A DNA stretch of 64,000 nt from Mytilus galloprovincialis (taxonomy: Eukaryota; Mollusca; Bivalvia; Mytilida; Mytilidae), in the NCBI RefSeq assembly GCF_965363235.1, contig NC_134846.1, forward strand, positions 7,011,001-7,075,000. The letters run 5' to 3'. Both the position numbers and the translations under genes were made by a program. Within the stretch, counting starts at the first letter, position 1, and each line of letters starts with the position of its first letter. Positions 12,740 through 24,900 of the stretch are shown here, in pieces. Under the pieces are notes generated by a model. That model did no database searches. It was not told the origin of the DNA and worked only from the letters and a program-made list of their open reading frames with translations.

Positions 12740-13340
12740 TTATTATTATGACCCAAAGTGGAGGGGGCATAATGTTTAACACTTGTCAGATCGTTTGTCC
12801 GTCTGTCCCAAAGTTGTTTTTTGTTCTCTTACAGTACTTTAGTTTGCCTCAACCAAATTCAATTAAACTTTTACAAAAGCTTGTTATCACAATTCTCAGA
12901 TCAAGTTTGAATTTTGGTGATGTCAGTGTTACTGTACTAGAGTATCAGAGTTATGCCCCTTTAGAAATGGGGAAAATATGCTGAATTTTTGGTTTCCTGT
13001 TCTCTAAAATTTAGTTTGTCTCAACCAAATGTTATGAAATCAATACACAATGCTTATCATCACAAAATACAGATTAAGTTTGAATTTTGGTAGTGTCTCT
13101 TTTACTAAATTCTATAGTTATGTTCTTTAAAAATGGAAAAAATTGTTTCGGCCTTCTAACTTAAGTTTTCCTCAACCAAATTTTATTAAACTTTAAAAAA
13201 ATACTTTTTATCATAATTTTAATCAGATCAATTTCAAATTTTGGTAGTAAAACTTTTACCGTTCTTCAGTTATGTTCCTTTAAAACTTTGAATAATATGC
13301 AAGCTGGAGTATCATTCCCTATTTATCATGTATATTTTTT
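12740..13340. repeat. Degenerate tandem repeat, three units of about 150 bp
   Basis: After GGGGGCATAATG and a GTCCGTCTGTCC run, the block 'TTTGCCTCAACCAAATT..ATTAAACTTT..AAATTTTGGT' recurs at about 12842, 13015 and 13165. It is diverged and non-coding, and similar in plan to other bivalve 'GGGCATAATG' repeats. Confidence 0.6.
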
Positions 13341-13970
13341 ATAAGATGCAGAGTTAAGGAACTTTAGTTGTTGCAAAGTTATTTTAAAATTGTCCATTTT
13401 CAAAAACTTTGAAAGGTTTTTAGAAATTTATGTATTTGTTAAAAAAATCGCAGCCTTAAACTTATAGTCACTCGAGATATATATCTATAAATGGAGCCAT
13501 ATTATATACATGTTTTATGTCAATAAATACCACTGTTTGTGCATGTTTTGTTTTTTTTGGAGGGCAGGGGTCTTATTTGCACAGTGCTCATAGTTTTTTA
13601 GTCGATCGTTAAAATTTATTTAAAGCTTAAAGACCAGCTACAAGGGCAAGAAGCTTATCAAGCACTCACGGTTTAGATTTTTATTAAACACACATTAATA
13701 TACATAATGTACATTAAACAGAAAAAAATATTGATGCAAGATGTCATTCAACTTTTACTCTTTTATGTATAGGACAAGAACTATAGAAGATACAGAGAAA
13801 TTATATACAGCAGAAATGATAGGCAATGTAAAATTTGCAGAAGCCAACTAAACCTAAATGGTAAGGCACCTTTTAATATAAAAAAGTTATTAAACTTGAA
13901 AGATGATTATTAGTATCATGATTACTATAAAAATTAAAAGATGTGGTATATTAAATATGAAAACTATCAT
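13341..13970. other. No gene seen
   Basis: AT-rich sequence with no recognised motif. Confidence 0.5.
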
Positions 13971-13974
13971 GGGC

Positions 13975-14345
13975 CGGCTTTGAGAAAGCAATTGTAGGCC
14001 TGTTACGACCTTCAATAATGAGAAAATCCATACCCTATACTATAGTCAAAGTAGGCAGCTATAAAAGACCTAAAGATGAAACATTGAAACAATCCAAACT
14101 GTAAAACTAATCATGGTAATTGCCTAGTTTATAACAAAATAAATTACAAAAAATAAATATGACCGTATGAAACAACAACAACAACAACCACTAAATTTTA
14201 GTGTCAGACTAAACTGACAAAAGCTACAGGCTCTGAACTTTGGACAGACACAATAGGAATATGGCAAGGTTATATAAAAATAAGATGTGGTATGATTGCC
14301 AATAAGACAACTCTCCACCAGACAACCAATGATGTAAATTTCCTG
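13975..14345 (+). repeat. Two fragments of the common mussel repeat
   Basis: The segment 13995..14110 (ACGACCTTCAATAATGAGAA, CAGCTATAAAAGACC) and 14187..14265 (ACAGGCTCTGAACTTTGGAC) align in order with the inside of the copy at 59395..59797. The segment 14281..14325 restarts with AGATGTGGTATGATTGCCAA, so a second copy begins here. Confidence 0.7.
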
Positions 14346-15390
14346 CAAACACGGACTTGACTTCTGTAAATCAACTAATTTTTCGTGAATACTTTATTTG
14401 GCATTTTATACTTTCTAGTCTACATCGCAGTTATTTATTTTTCTCGAGTTCAAGTTTACTTAATGTATTTTAATAAGGAAAGATACACATGAAAAACATT
14501 TATTGCTGTTTTTCTCTCCATTTATAACATTTTATTTGTTTATTTTGTGTATTTATAGGTGATCAGACATCTTGGTTTTCATGATCAATAGGTCATTACT
14601 GAAGAGGAAACTTAAAGTTGAAATTTATTTACATAGTGCATAATTGGATTAATTTGAAATGGAATGTGTGCTTTCCTGCAAAAAAGAAATAGGAAATTTC
14701 AACATTATCACATGATAATGACCATAAACAAAATGGAGTTCTATCATAGATACACAAAAACACTATTGCATAAAAGCAACAACATATCTTAATCAAAAGA
14801 AAGGAGAATGCTGAACAAATACTATTTTGTTGTTGAAAAAAGGAACACCAGTTTTATCCACTCATTTACACCGCTCCCTCATATCAAATATACAGAAGAA
14901 GATCATTGAAGAACAATTTGCAAAAATGATTTCTCTTAGAATTGAAGGGAATTGATTAGTGAATGGAATAATGTATTCACTGAATTCTTACGTAGTGGAT
15001 TGAATAACTGTATACAAGCTGAAACAGAAGAAATTCTAATTTAAAATAACACGAAAAGTGTTTATTTTATTATTTAATCTGCAAATATATAAACAAATTC
15101 TTTAGAACACCACAAATGGTATGACATTCAAATTGGTTGCTTATTAATGTATTGCATTGAAACAATTACAAAGAAAATAGAAGCATTTGCTCCAAAAAAA
15201 AATATAAATCAAAGTTAAATTTATATAAAAAGTATAAACAATACCTAGATCTAAACAGTCAGACTGTATTATTTTCAATGTCATTAAAATGTTGAGTCAA
15301 ACATTTATTAAAGTTTTAAATATCATTTGCATCAATTATACAGTCTTGTAATAATTATATTCATACTGTTTGTATACATGGTGTAGTGAA
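14346..15390. other. No gene seen
   Basis: AT-rich sequence with no recognisable coding or repeat structure. Confidence 0.5.
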
Positions 15391-15394
15391 GAAA

Positions 15395-15858
15395 TGTTTA
15401 ACAAGTAAAAATAAGGGAAAACATTTCCTTAAGGGAAATTTGATGTTCAGAAATTTCCTTAGAGGAAATTTGAAGAACAATGATTTCCCTAGAGGAAATT
15501 TGTTGTCTTGAATTTTCCTCCAAGGAAAAGTGTTTGTCAAAAATTTCCTCACAGGAAAAAGTATTTCCTCCAAGGAAAATTTGAAGCTACAAATTTCCTC
15601 ACAGGAAAAAGTATTTCCTCCAAGGAAAATTTGAAGCTGCAAATTTCCTCAAAGGAAAAAGAATTTCCTCTAAGGAAAAAGAATTTCCTCTAAGGAAATA
15701 GAATTTCCTCAAAGGAAATTATTATGCAGCAAATTCCCTAAGGGAAATCTTTTTTCCCTTGAGGAAAAAACAATTTCCCTTGAGGAAAAATCTTTTTCCT
15801 TCAGGGAAATTTGATTTCCCTTGAGGAAAAGTACTTTTCCTCTGAGGAAATTGTTGAA
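15395..15858. repeat. Array of small palindromes (TTTCCTC..GAGGAAA)
   Basis: About 20 or more units of roughly 15-25 bp. Each holds TTTCC(T/C)(T/C) facing its complement (A/G)(A/G)GGAAA, so nearly every unit can fold on itself. Two longer direct units (AGTATTTCCTCCAAGGAAAA) lie at 15560 and 15610. Both strands give open frames of about 60-93 codons rich in K, F, P and L, which I read as a by-product of the repeat. Confidence 0.8.
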
Positions 15859-16430
15859 AAAAGGGGCATAACTTTTTCAACAGTGGTGCTAGATGCAAAA
15901 ATGTTTAGGACAAATATCAGAGAGCCAATACCAACCAAGTTATCAACTTACTTTTGACTTAACTCCAAAAATTAAGGTGACAACTTTTGCACTCAGCGGA
16001 ATTGCAAACTTGTCCCGGAGACTGTTGTTTGATCCATTTAAAAACATGACGGAAGATTCTTGAAATAGATCATTAGGGTCAGATGAAGTTGTTTGCTTTC
16101 ATTTCGAAATCTTAAGCAGGAAGAGCAAAACTATCATAGGTGAAGTATAACAGGTTTTGATCTTCCTGTTAAGTTATCTTCAAGCCAATAGGTCAACTTA
16201 TTGTTGGATTACTATCCAGAATAGTTCTTTTTTCGGGGGTTTGGGGGGGGGGGGGGGTATTTTTACAGTTTTTGTTATGTATAACTATCATCTTTAATAT
16301 TATTATAGAAATAGAAAAAGGGTAAATGACAAAGTTGTGCAGCAAAGTAAGATCTATAAAATAGGTAAAATGAAGGAAATTAAAGGTGAGCGATATCAGG
16401 CTTTCATAAGCCTCTTGTTACCTATCTGAT
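15859..16430. repeat. Fragment of the GGTGAGCGA..GAGCCTC bivalve repeat
   Basis: The segment ends AGGTGAGCGATATCAGGCTT then TCATAAGCCTC (about 16386..16420), matching the right end of 11511..12739. A long poly-G run lies at about 16236..16258. Confidence 0.5.
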
Positions 16431-17545
16431 GCACATGCATGTATTGTGCATCGGTGTATTACTTTGCAAATTATATATTATCCTTTATGACTGTACACAG
16501 ATCTACACATGAAAATGCATTGCTTTAAATCAGTTTGTAGCATTTATAAATTAGAAATAATTATTAACTTGACTGAGAATAGTCTAGTTGAAATAAATTG
16601 CTTCAGTCATATCAATTAGGTTTTTATTTACACTGCCACTAGTTGTGTTTATTTCCTAAATATAGTAACACAGCTATATTGTCAATGATTGTGTGCAATG
16701 TCAATTTCATCAAGGCACGCTTTCTTCATCAACAGGGGCTTATGTGGGGATGAAATAAGTTTAAAATTTGTGTTACAATTTAAAAAGCTATCAATGTATT
16801 AATTAAAGTTGCAGTATAAAAACAATATTAGGTCTATATCAGAAAAAATATAAACTTTTTGTACTCGGGCACAAAACTGGTGAACGGTGCGATAAAACCT
16901 CGCCCTTCCCCAGTTTCTTAGCTTCATACAAAAAAGTCTATATTTTACTTAATATTGTATATTAAGGAGATGATCCACAGCTTCTAATAAGGTTGCGTTT
17001 GTTTTTACATGATTACAGGTTTGTTTTTTTTTTTAGATTGGAACAAAATCCAGGTAGGACCGACCTGTGAATACAAACCGTAGGAAAAGAGCACGGTTTG
17101 ATGGTTTCAAAGTACGTAATCTTTTAGAAATTCCATTGCGTAATCACTATAATTGTGCTAATCATTTTACTTGTACTTACAAGGTATAAACTTTGACCTT
17201 ACCCATACATTGCATCATGCTCTTTTAACTTGCTTGATATACCTAATGTTGCTTCCCTTTGTAAACATTTCTTCAAATGTAAACACTTTATTGAAAATTG
17301 GACTATTCTCTTTACTACATATAATTAGCCTAGAATTATAACTCATTATAAGTGATACAGTTTTTAAGTAGTCAGTAAACCGTACAAATGTAAATTAAAC
17401 GGGCGGAAGTTTAAGAATATAATATGCAAGATATATGCAAGATATGAAGTATCGAAAGGTTATACCCTCCAATTATAAAGCTTACGCTTTTACCGTCGCC
17501 GGATTAAAAATCAATAAATAATATCGAAGGATCAATCTATATCAT
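16431..17545. other. No gene seen
   Basis: AT-rich sequence with nothing recognisable. Confidence 0.5.
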
Positions 17546-17549
17546 TATT

Positions 17550-18003
17550 CTAATAGATTGTGACACAATGATGATTGTTGAACCCATATTTTGACAGCAC
17601 TTCGGTGTTGACATGAATATCAATTATGTGATCATTTTTATAAATTTCCTGATACAAAACCTTGAATTTTCGAAAAACTAAGGATTTTCTTGCCCAGGAA
17701 TATATTACCTTAGCCGTATTTGGCAAAACTTTTTGGAATTTTGCATCGTCTATGCTCTTCAACTTTGTACTTGTTCGATTCGAACGTCACTGATGGGTCT
17801 TATGTAGACGAAACGCGCGTCTGGCGTACTAAATTATAATCCTGGTACTTTTGATAACTATTGACAAATTTACCTTGTATGTCTGTTTTGTTCACGCATC
17901 TATATAAATGTAATGGAATTGACTGACATACAATAGAAAGGTTTCGCACTATAAAACCAGGTTCAATCCACCATTTTCTACATTTGAAAATGCCTGTTAC
18001 CAT
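17550..18003. repeat. Mussel repeat family copy carrying a ribozyme-like motif
   Basis: The segment contains CACAATGATGATTGTTGAAC then CCATATTTTGACAGC, the hammerhead-like motif, and 'CACTATAAAACCAGGTTCAA..CCACCATTTTCTACAT'. The last part recurs at 18718, 31752 and 36860, and the first at 36765, so this is a composite of widespread repeat modules. Short minus-strand open frames here are incidental. Confidence 0.6.
17783..17828 (+). ncRNA. Hammerhead ribozyme-like motif, core altered
   Basis: It has the same layout as 5474..5520: stem I 3' strand AACGTCA, core CTGATGG, stem II GTC/GAC, GAAA (17810..17813), CGCGCG, TC, then TGGCGTA. Stem I pairs better here (TGGCGT with ACGTCA). The last core base is G instead of the invariant A of CTGATGA, so this copy is probably inactive. 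Confidence 0.55.
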
Positions 18004-18540
18004 ATGATTCGGGACTTACCATATTGAATTTTATTCGGAGTTCGGTATTTTTGTGGTTTTACTTTTTTCTCAACAAGGTTACCGATTCCTTAATATGACT
18101 GTTATATTGAGTGTGAATTTGCATTTCTATAAGACGTGTAACTGTATTTGTTTGTCGAACATGTATTTATCCATGATGTTGAAATTGTAATTTTTATCGC
18201 ATATTGTTAAATGACTTTTCATTTGTAGGTGTAATTTTATTTTTTTTAATTATTTTTATTATCTATTTGTATGTAGTAGTAAAGATAATTAATTACCCAG
18301 TCCATTTAGCAACTATAAGTACACGATTTATTTGTTTTAGTTTGATTTAGAAGAGATACGGACATAGCTAGACAATACAAATTAGTTATCTAATTACTCA
18401 GAAAACACAATTCTATATTGTTGTTATGAAATACATCAAATAACATAATTGCAGACCTCGTCTTGAATAATATAACGTAAGTTTTCTTGCATTGATACAG
18501 TCTTTTGACGTCACTTTTGTGGCATTAATACAGTCTTGTG
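18004..18540. other. No gene seen
   Basis: AT-rich sequence with nothing recognisable. Confidence 0.45.
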
Positions 18541-18990
18541 ACAGAAAGTTCGTGGTTCTGTTGTGCTGTTTTTGTGTGCTGTCCTAGGTTGTTTTACGTG
18601 TTCGTTTTTATTCTGTTATTAGCATGTAGAAAGTACTATGATTGTAATGTTTATTTGTGCGTTTTTCTGTCCTGAATATTCTTTATGTGTTACATTTAAA
18701 AGCGCGAGGATTGGCTAGCCACAAAACAAGGTTCAACCCACCATTTTTCTTAGAATGTCCTGCACCAAGTCAGGAAATGGCAGTTGTTATCTTATAGTTC
18801 GTTTCTGTGTGTGTTGCATTGTCGATTGTTGTTTATTGCACTTCAGTGTTTCTGTTGTTTTGGTGGTTGTCCTCTTATAGTTGATGCGTTTCCCTCGGTT
18901 TTAGTTTGTAACTCGGATTTGTTTTCTCTCTATCGATTTATAACCTTCGAACAAACGGTATACATCTGTTGCCTTTATTTACAATGAACT
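18541..18990 (+). repeat. Mussel repeat with CCCTCGGTTTTAGTTTGTAA block
   Basis: It contains GGCTAGCCACAAAACAAGGT, GTTTCTGTTGTTTTGG and 'GATGCGTTTCCCTCGGTTTTAG'. The same blocks occur inverted at 25990..26330 and again at 60630..60860. A 67-codon open frame here is incidental. Confidence 0.65.
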
Positions 18991-19229
18991 GTAGTTGGTG
19001 ACCTTCTCCGTCATTTGGTCTCTGATACTGAGTAACTCTTTGGCAATCATACAAAATCTTCAATTTTTACAGTAACACAATTAAAGTTGAAAATTAATTG
19101 AAAAGATAAACAGCACACCACAGTTTCTGTACATAAAATCTTAAAAATAAAACAAACCGTTATTTAGTAGTTCTTGTTCAATGAGTGCATTATAACAACC
19201 GTCTAGATTCTAACGACTATAAACTTAAG

Positions 19230-19430
19230 TATGTGAAATAGAGAGACAAAAGATACCAAAAGGACACAAACTGACAACGTTATGGCAGAAAACATAGCAT
19301 AGAAAACTAAAAACTAAGCAACACGAACACCAAAAACAAACTTGGGGTCCTCGAAAGTGCTCTTCAATGATATACATAATTATCCTGCTACACTTGTGAC
19401 ACCCGCCGTCTTTTTCAATTTCGCACAAAC
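19230..19430. repeat. Relic of the 'ACAAACTGACAACGCCATGG' mussel repeat
   Basis: It shares 'AGATACCAAAAGGACACAAA..CTGACAACG', 'AACATAGAAAACTAAA..AAGCAACACGAAC' and 'TGTGACACCCGCCGTC' with 26365..26600, 30195..30300 and 40738..41060. Confidence 0.65.
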
Positions 19431-20400
19431 CCAGTTATAAGTTTAATTCTGTCGCATATCGATGAAAAATGATGAATCCTAAGAAGAAAAAGAGGTCAAA
19501 GAGTGGATATTGCCCTCTTCTTTTTTTTTTTTTTTTTTTAAAGCAAATGAATGATATTCGTGTTTCGTTGTTTTACACTGGCATTGCAGAGCAACAACAA
19601 AAACATTTTTTTTGTAATTGGATTTAAAAAACGCGCGGTTGCTTTTTATATAACAATTCCAATTTAATTAAAAGACCTTTATCACGATTCCTATCAATTC
19701 AAGATAAATATTGAAGTCAAATCTTATCCTTCTAAAATTGTTTGCTTTGTAAAAATATATTTATTGTTATAAAATCCAAGTTGTGAAACAGCATGAAGTG
19801 ATATATTATTTGATTAAGTTTCATATTCCGGTGAATGATTATTCATTTTGTATGTTTTATCTTTTTGAAGAGATTATTTGTCTTTTGATTTCATTCAAAT
19901 TTGAAAAAATCTCATTATGTAGCTTTTTTTCTTTTAATAATAGTACTTAATATGTATACTTCAGCATATGCATACAAAATTACATGGGTCAATCAAACTA
20001 GGGTAAGGACAATGTATGCCTAGCTACATTCATGACCTGAGGTATAACTTCCATGCTACATGTATCTAGTCGTTGGTGTTCTAATTGTTAATTTTCCCAG
20101 CCTTAACGTGGTACGAGGGACATATCGATATACGGCGTCTGTTTTTTTTTTTGCAGACTGTTTGAAAATTTTAATCAACGATTTGTATCAGCAACGTGTC
20201 GGATGGCTTTCAAAATTCGTGTTGATCGACATTTTTAATTCAATGAAATATTGGTTCATCCTGCCATCAGGTCTTGTATGCCCTGTCACAGATGCCAGGA
20301 TTTGTGAAATTAAAATCAATGGGTTTAATCAGAAAAATCTCTATGAACCAGAATGAACATCAAAGCCCAAAAACTTTTTTTTTTTTTAATTTTAAAGTTG
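19431..20400. other. No recognised gene
   Basis: AT-rich. A 98-codon plus-strand open frame at 20060..20356 has no family motif I recognise and lies in low-complexity surroundings, so it is not annotated as a gene. Confidence 0.4.
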
Positions 20401-20407
20401 TTATGCG

Positions 20408-21102
20408 CCTTGAAAATGTAAATAACATGCATTGTGAGCGATGTCAAACTTAAATCTCCTTTAGGACTGTTTATTTTTTTCATATGAAAGTAATGTTCAA
20501 GGCAAATTTAAAACATTAGCGATTATCAATAACTTGACTTTGAAAAACATATCAGTTTATGATTGAGTTAAGTAATTTCTTTGAGAGCTAATGCCAATCG
20601 ATTGTTTTTACAGGAATTCTGTTATATATTTTTGGTAAATGGCTTATGCAATTAATGCTACAATGCGTCTCATACCTCCACTTCCTGTTGATTTTTATGA
20701 ATTTTTATCAAAAGTTTATATGCCTAACGTTTTGGACAAGTTTGATCAACATGGTCAATGTCATATGTGTGTTGAAATATTTCAACCTAGAAATAAAAGT
20801 TATATTGAAAAGTACATTGATACCAATGTGACGCTAACATTTCTATTGAGACATTTGTGAAAATGTTAACAAAAATGTGTTGCAGTTATTGCCCTTTGGT
20901 AGATACTCGGAATACTTGACATTATATAAAAGCACCTAAATGAAAGATAAGAAACAGCCTTTTAAATTTGATTCGGACGATGATTCATTATAATTATTAT
21001 TTATTCATTCTTAAATAAAACATTCATATAGAAAGAATAAACAGTCCTACTGGGATTTAAGTTTGACATCGCTTACAATGCATGTTATTTGTATTTTCAA
21101 GG
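20408..21102. mobile_element. TIR element of 695 bp with a 73-codon ORF
   Basis: The left arm 20408..20475 and right arm about 21040..21102 are inverted repeats of about 65 bp (outer end CCTTGAAAAT; shared ATAACATGCATTGT, GCGATGTCAAACTTAAATC). Between them an ORF on the plus strand (20639..20860) reads MAYAINATMRLIPPLPVDFY onward. I recognise no domain in it; it has one CHMC cysteine pair, and it could be a leftover transposase exon. No clear target duplication was read, because the right end abuts a GACAA repeat. Confidence 0.7.
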
Positions 21103-21250
21103 ACAAGACAAGACAAGACAAGACAAATACTTTATTAGAGTCTCACCTCAAAATTGACATACATTTATACATTTATAAAATTACAGTAATATTTAAAACA
21201 ACATGAGCCACTCTAAAAAGAGTTATGAAAAACTTTAAAAGTAAATAGTT
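21103..21250 (-). mobile_element. Probable LINE 3' tail with (GACAA)n
   Basis: On the minus strand the sequence runs GTGAGACTCTAATAAAGTAT, TTGTC, then TTGTC repeats ending at about 21100. A polyadenylation-like AATAAA followed by a short terminal microsatellite is the usual 3' end of a non-LTR retrotransposon. No reverse transcriptase is present, so only the tail is left. It ends exactly at the right end of the TIR element. Confidence 0.45.
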
Positions 21251-21329
21251 TCATTCTGATTGGTATAGTGGTATTGTCATTGATTGAGTCTAACCATTTC
21301 AATTACTATTTTATTATGTGTCTTTCTAT

Positions 21330-21560
21330 GTTGTGATATTACAGTATTGTTTCGTGTCTTTCTATGTTGTGATGTAACACTATTGTTTCGGGCAAGGATG
21401 AATGTTTGGTACCTTAAAACCCGCTGTAATTGTTTGCACCTGTCCTAAGTCAGGAATCTGATGTTCAGTAGTTGTCGTTTGTTGATAAGGTTGATAAGTG
21501 TTTTACGTTTCTCGTTTTCTATCTTTTATAAAGATTATACAGTTGGTTTAACCGTTTGAA
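21330..21560 (+). repeat. Fragment of the 'TTGGTACCT..AAACCCGC' mussel repeat
   Basis: It contains 'GTGATGTAACACTATTGTTTC', GGTACCTTAAAACCCGCTG and 'GTCAGGAATCTGATGTTCAG', matching 33034..33500 in order. It is truncated and diverged. Confidence 0.7.
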
Positions 21561-21996
21561 TGGGTTAACACTAGTAATTTTTAGAGCCATTTATACCTTA
21601 TAAAAAACTTTGAAATGAACCGTGGCAAAGCAGTTTGTTTAATAATATGAAACGTTTTATTGACACATATTTTATTAGAAAAAAACACATACACTATTGA
21701 AGTTCGTGTTCATCAAAAGTTGTGATATACACAATGTAACAGATAAATACATGTTTAAGGAACGCATAAGACATTCAAGAGGGTGTCACGGGATAGATAG
21801 GGTTCAAAATTTATCAGTTTTCAATAAATGAAAAGCCACCATTATCATCTCTATAAATGTTCTTTAATTTTCTGCTCCCATTTTCCAGTAAATAACTCCC
21901 CTCCCCCTTTCCCCCTTTATAAAAAAAAAATATTTTTCTATTTTGACAAAATCATCCACACCATCATTTGTCAAAATGTAACAAACTAAAATGGAC

Positions 21997-24900
21997 TTAT
22001 GGATCATGATGATATTGAGGCCATGATTTGATAATGTCGTACAATTTATCACCAGGACAGTCTGTTGATTTTGTATCGCGATGTCCATACAATTTATAGG
22101 AGGTGGATATCTTGCCATTATTGATTCCACACTGAATCAAAGCCTTGGCTGCATTTAAAGCGACGGTGTTAGGTTCCAGAGTCATGAAATTTCCAATGAA
22201 TGATATACCAAATCCAACGCTATTGTAACCCTCTGTATGAGCTCCAACACGACTCCAACCTCTTCCCTCGTATATTTTCCCATCTTCTCCAACTAGGAAA
22301 CTGTATCCAACGTCAGCATACCCTGTAAGATGATAAAGACGAGAAATTTCTATTATTATGAGTTATATTTAGCTTTAAGAAGTTTCATAAACTTTAATTC
22401 TCTTCGTGAGTGACTAGTTTCCTTCTGGTTGTTGTGTAGACTTACTTCTTGTAACTGCAAATCTTACAAAACTCGAATTCTTTATTGTTTGTTAAACTGC
22501 ATTTTGTATGACGTCCTTCTTAGAGGAATACGTGGCCTTATCTGCATTCATTTTCAGAACGAAACATTCAATTACAAAAGTCGTATAATAAAATGTGCTT
22601 AGCATTGCCTTTTACATGTTTTAAAAATTAATCATGGTCTATAGTAAATTATTAGTCATTTGATTTTTCAAAACAATTATCATAATAACATAAACGGTTC
22701 TATTCGTCAGCAATATATGCACATTTCCACACTCAATGTCTCTCGAGACAAACCTATTGGAAATCCAAAGCTTATTAAAAAGATGAAGATCTATGAACCA
22801 ATTATGAAAAAAACATATAATCTAAGTGTTCAAATTACCTCTATTATCCATGTGGTAGTTTTGTATTTGTTTCATTCTTGAGATGCATTCAGAGAATGAT
22901 GAACATGGATTTGTTACGGTGTTTATAAGTTACCTCTATTATCCATGTGGTAGTTTTGTATTTGTTTCATTTTTGAGATGCATTCAGAGAACGATGAACA
23001 TGTATTTGTTACGGTGTTTATAAGTTACCTCTATTATCCATGTGGTAGTTTTGTATTTGTTTCATTCTTGAGATACATTCAGAGAACGATGAACATGGAT
23101 TTGTGACGGTGTGATGAATGAACATCTTAGGAACTGGTACCCTAATGATTGAACTGCTTTTAGTTCTCCTGGCTCCCCAACTATCACGGGAGATAATCGT
23201 CACACCACTACAATCATTTGTATCCTTTTCTAAAACACAATGAAAAAAAATCATTACACTTTTCATCTTTTAGATTTAGATAAACTAGGAATAAAAGTCT
23301 TTGAAAATAAATACAATTGTTTTTAAAAATCTAGTAAAACCAGTCACTCTTGATCCCCTTTTTTAAGCTCATTTATGGGCATTATGTTTTCTGGTCTGTG
23401 CGTCCGCCCGTCCGTTCGTGCGTCCGTCCGTGCGTTCGTCTGTGCGTCCGTTTGTGCGTCTGTCCGTGCGTCCCGCTGCAGGTTAAAGTTTTTGGTCGAG
23501 TTAGTTTTTGATGAAGTTGAGGTCCAACCAACTTGAATCTTGGTACACATGTTACCTATGATATGATCTTTCTAGTTTTTATGCCAAATTAGAGATTTCC
23601 CCTATTTTTCACGGTCAACTGAACATAGAAAATGATAGTGCGGATGAGGTCTCCATGTACTGGGGACACATTCGTGTTATTAAGTAAAATACTTTTATTA
23701 ACGGAATGCTGCAATACGCGTACGGTAATTTACCGACTCAGAATACAATTGAGGTAATATTTTCAAAGTGTACTCTAAAGAGCAATTTTGGTAAACAACA
23801 GTTTATTCAAATGAAATTTTACCACACTATTTTTAGTTTTGAGATCCAACATATACGAACAGTGACATTATTCCTAATTTTCTGGATTCTGAAACGGCCA
23901 ATTCACAATAAAACAATAGCATTTGCAATTTTGAATGAAATCACGATTCTGAAAAAGTAAGGTCTCTAGAATACCAAAATTACAAAGCCCGGATATCGAT
24001 TCAATCTCGAAAAACACTACACACATTCAAGGTCATATTACTAAATTCATTTCTACCCAAAGTATTACTTGTATTGTATCGAATAAAATTCGTCTAGAAT
24101 AAGGAAACTACATTGCAGACATCTTTAAGCATACCAGAAAATAAAATAATGAAAATACAAAAGTCAAGGGAAAGTTCTAAACGGAAAGACACTTAAAAGC
24201 TCATAAACATCGACCTAATAATGGAACACAACTGTCATATTTCAGACTAAGAACAGACATGTCCTTATGACACAATAGGAAGAATGTAAACAAAAATGGG
24301 TACAGTAGTCAACGTTGTGTTTTCATCTTAATCACTATAAAAAAAAAGAACAACTATGTAAACAAAGAAAAACAAAATGACATGTAAACTCTTTAAATAG
24401 ACAAAGCACAGAGGCCAAAATGAAAAATAAGTTAACCATATGGTCCGAGACCTTTTCGTTGTTCACAAATATAGTCCCTAGTGTTGACAGTGGGTTACTT
24501 GCCATTAATTTTTATAACCCTTCCAAATTTATTTCTCCATGTTTAATGCCTCAAATTGCAAGTAGGGGGGTGAAATTACACTGTAAAAAAATTTGGGTCC
24601 AGAATTTTAAAGGAAAGTAGTGATTTGGTCCAGGTGAAAAAGGTTGAAAAATAGTACTTCGGAAGCTGTCAAAAGATTTCAAGACGCCCTAAAGATAAAA
24701 TTGTCCATATTTTGAGTTAGAGACGATGAAGTTTTCTATAATTTTGATATAATTTGTCCCAAAAGAAACTGTAAAAGTTTCTTTGAGAAAGCGCAGGTGG
24801 GATTTTTTTTATTTTCATTTATGTTCTAAAAGAAATGCACTACGAAATAATCGTGTTCTCGGACCATATGGCAGAATTTATAAATACCGAGCCATTGCAA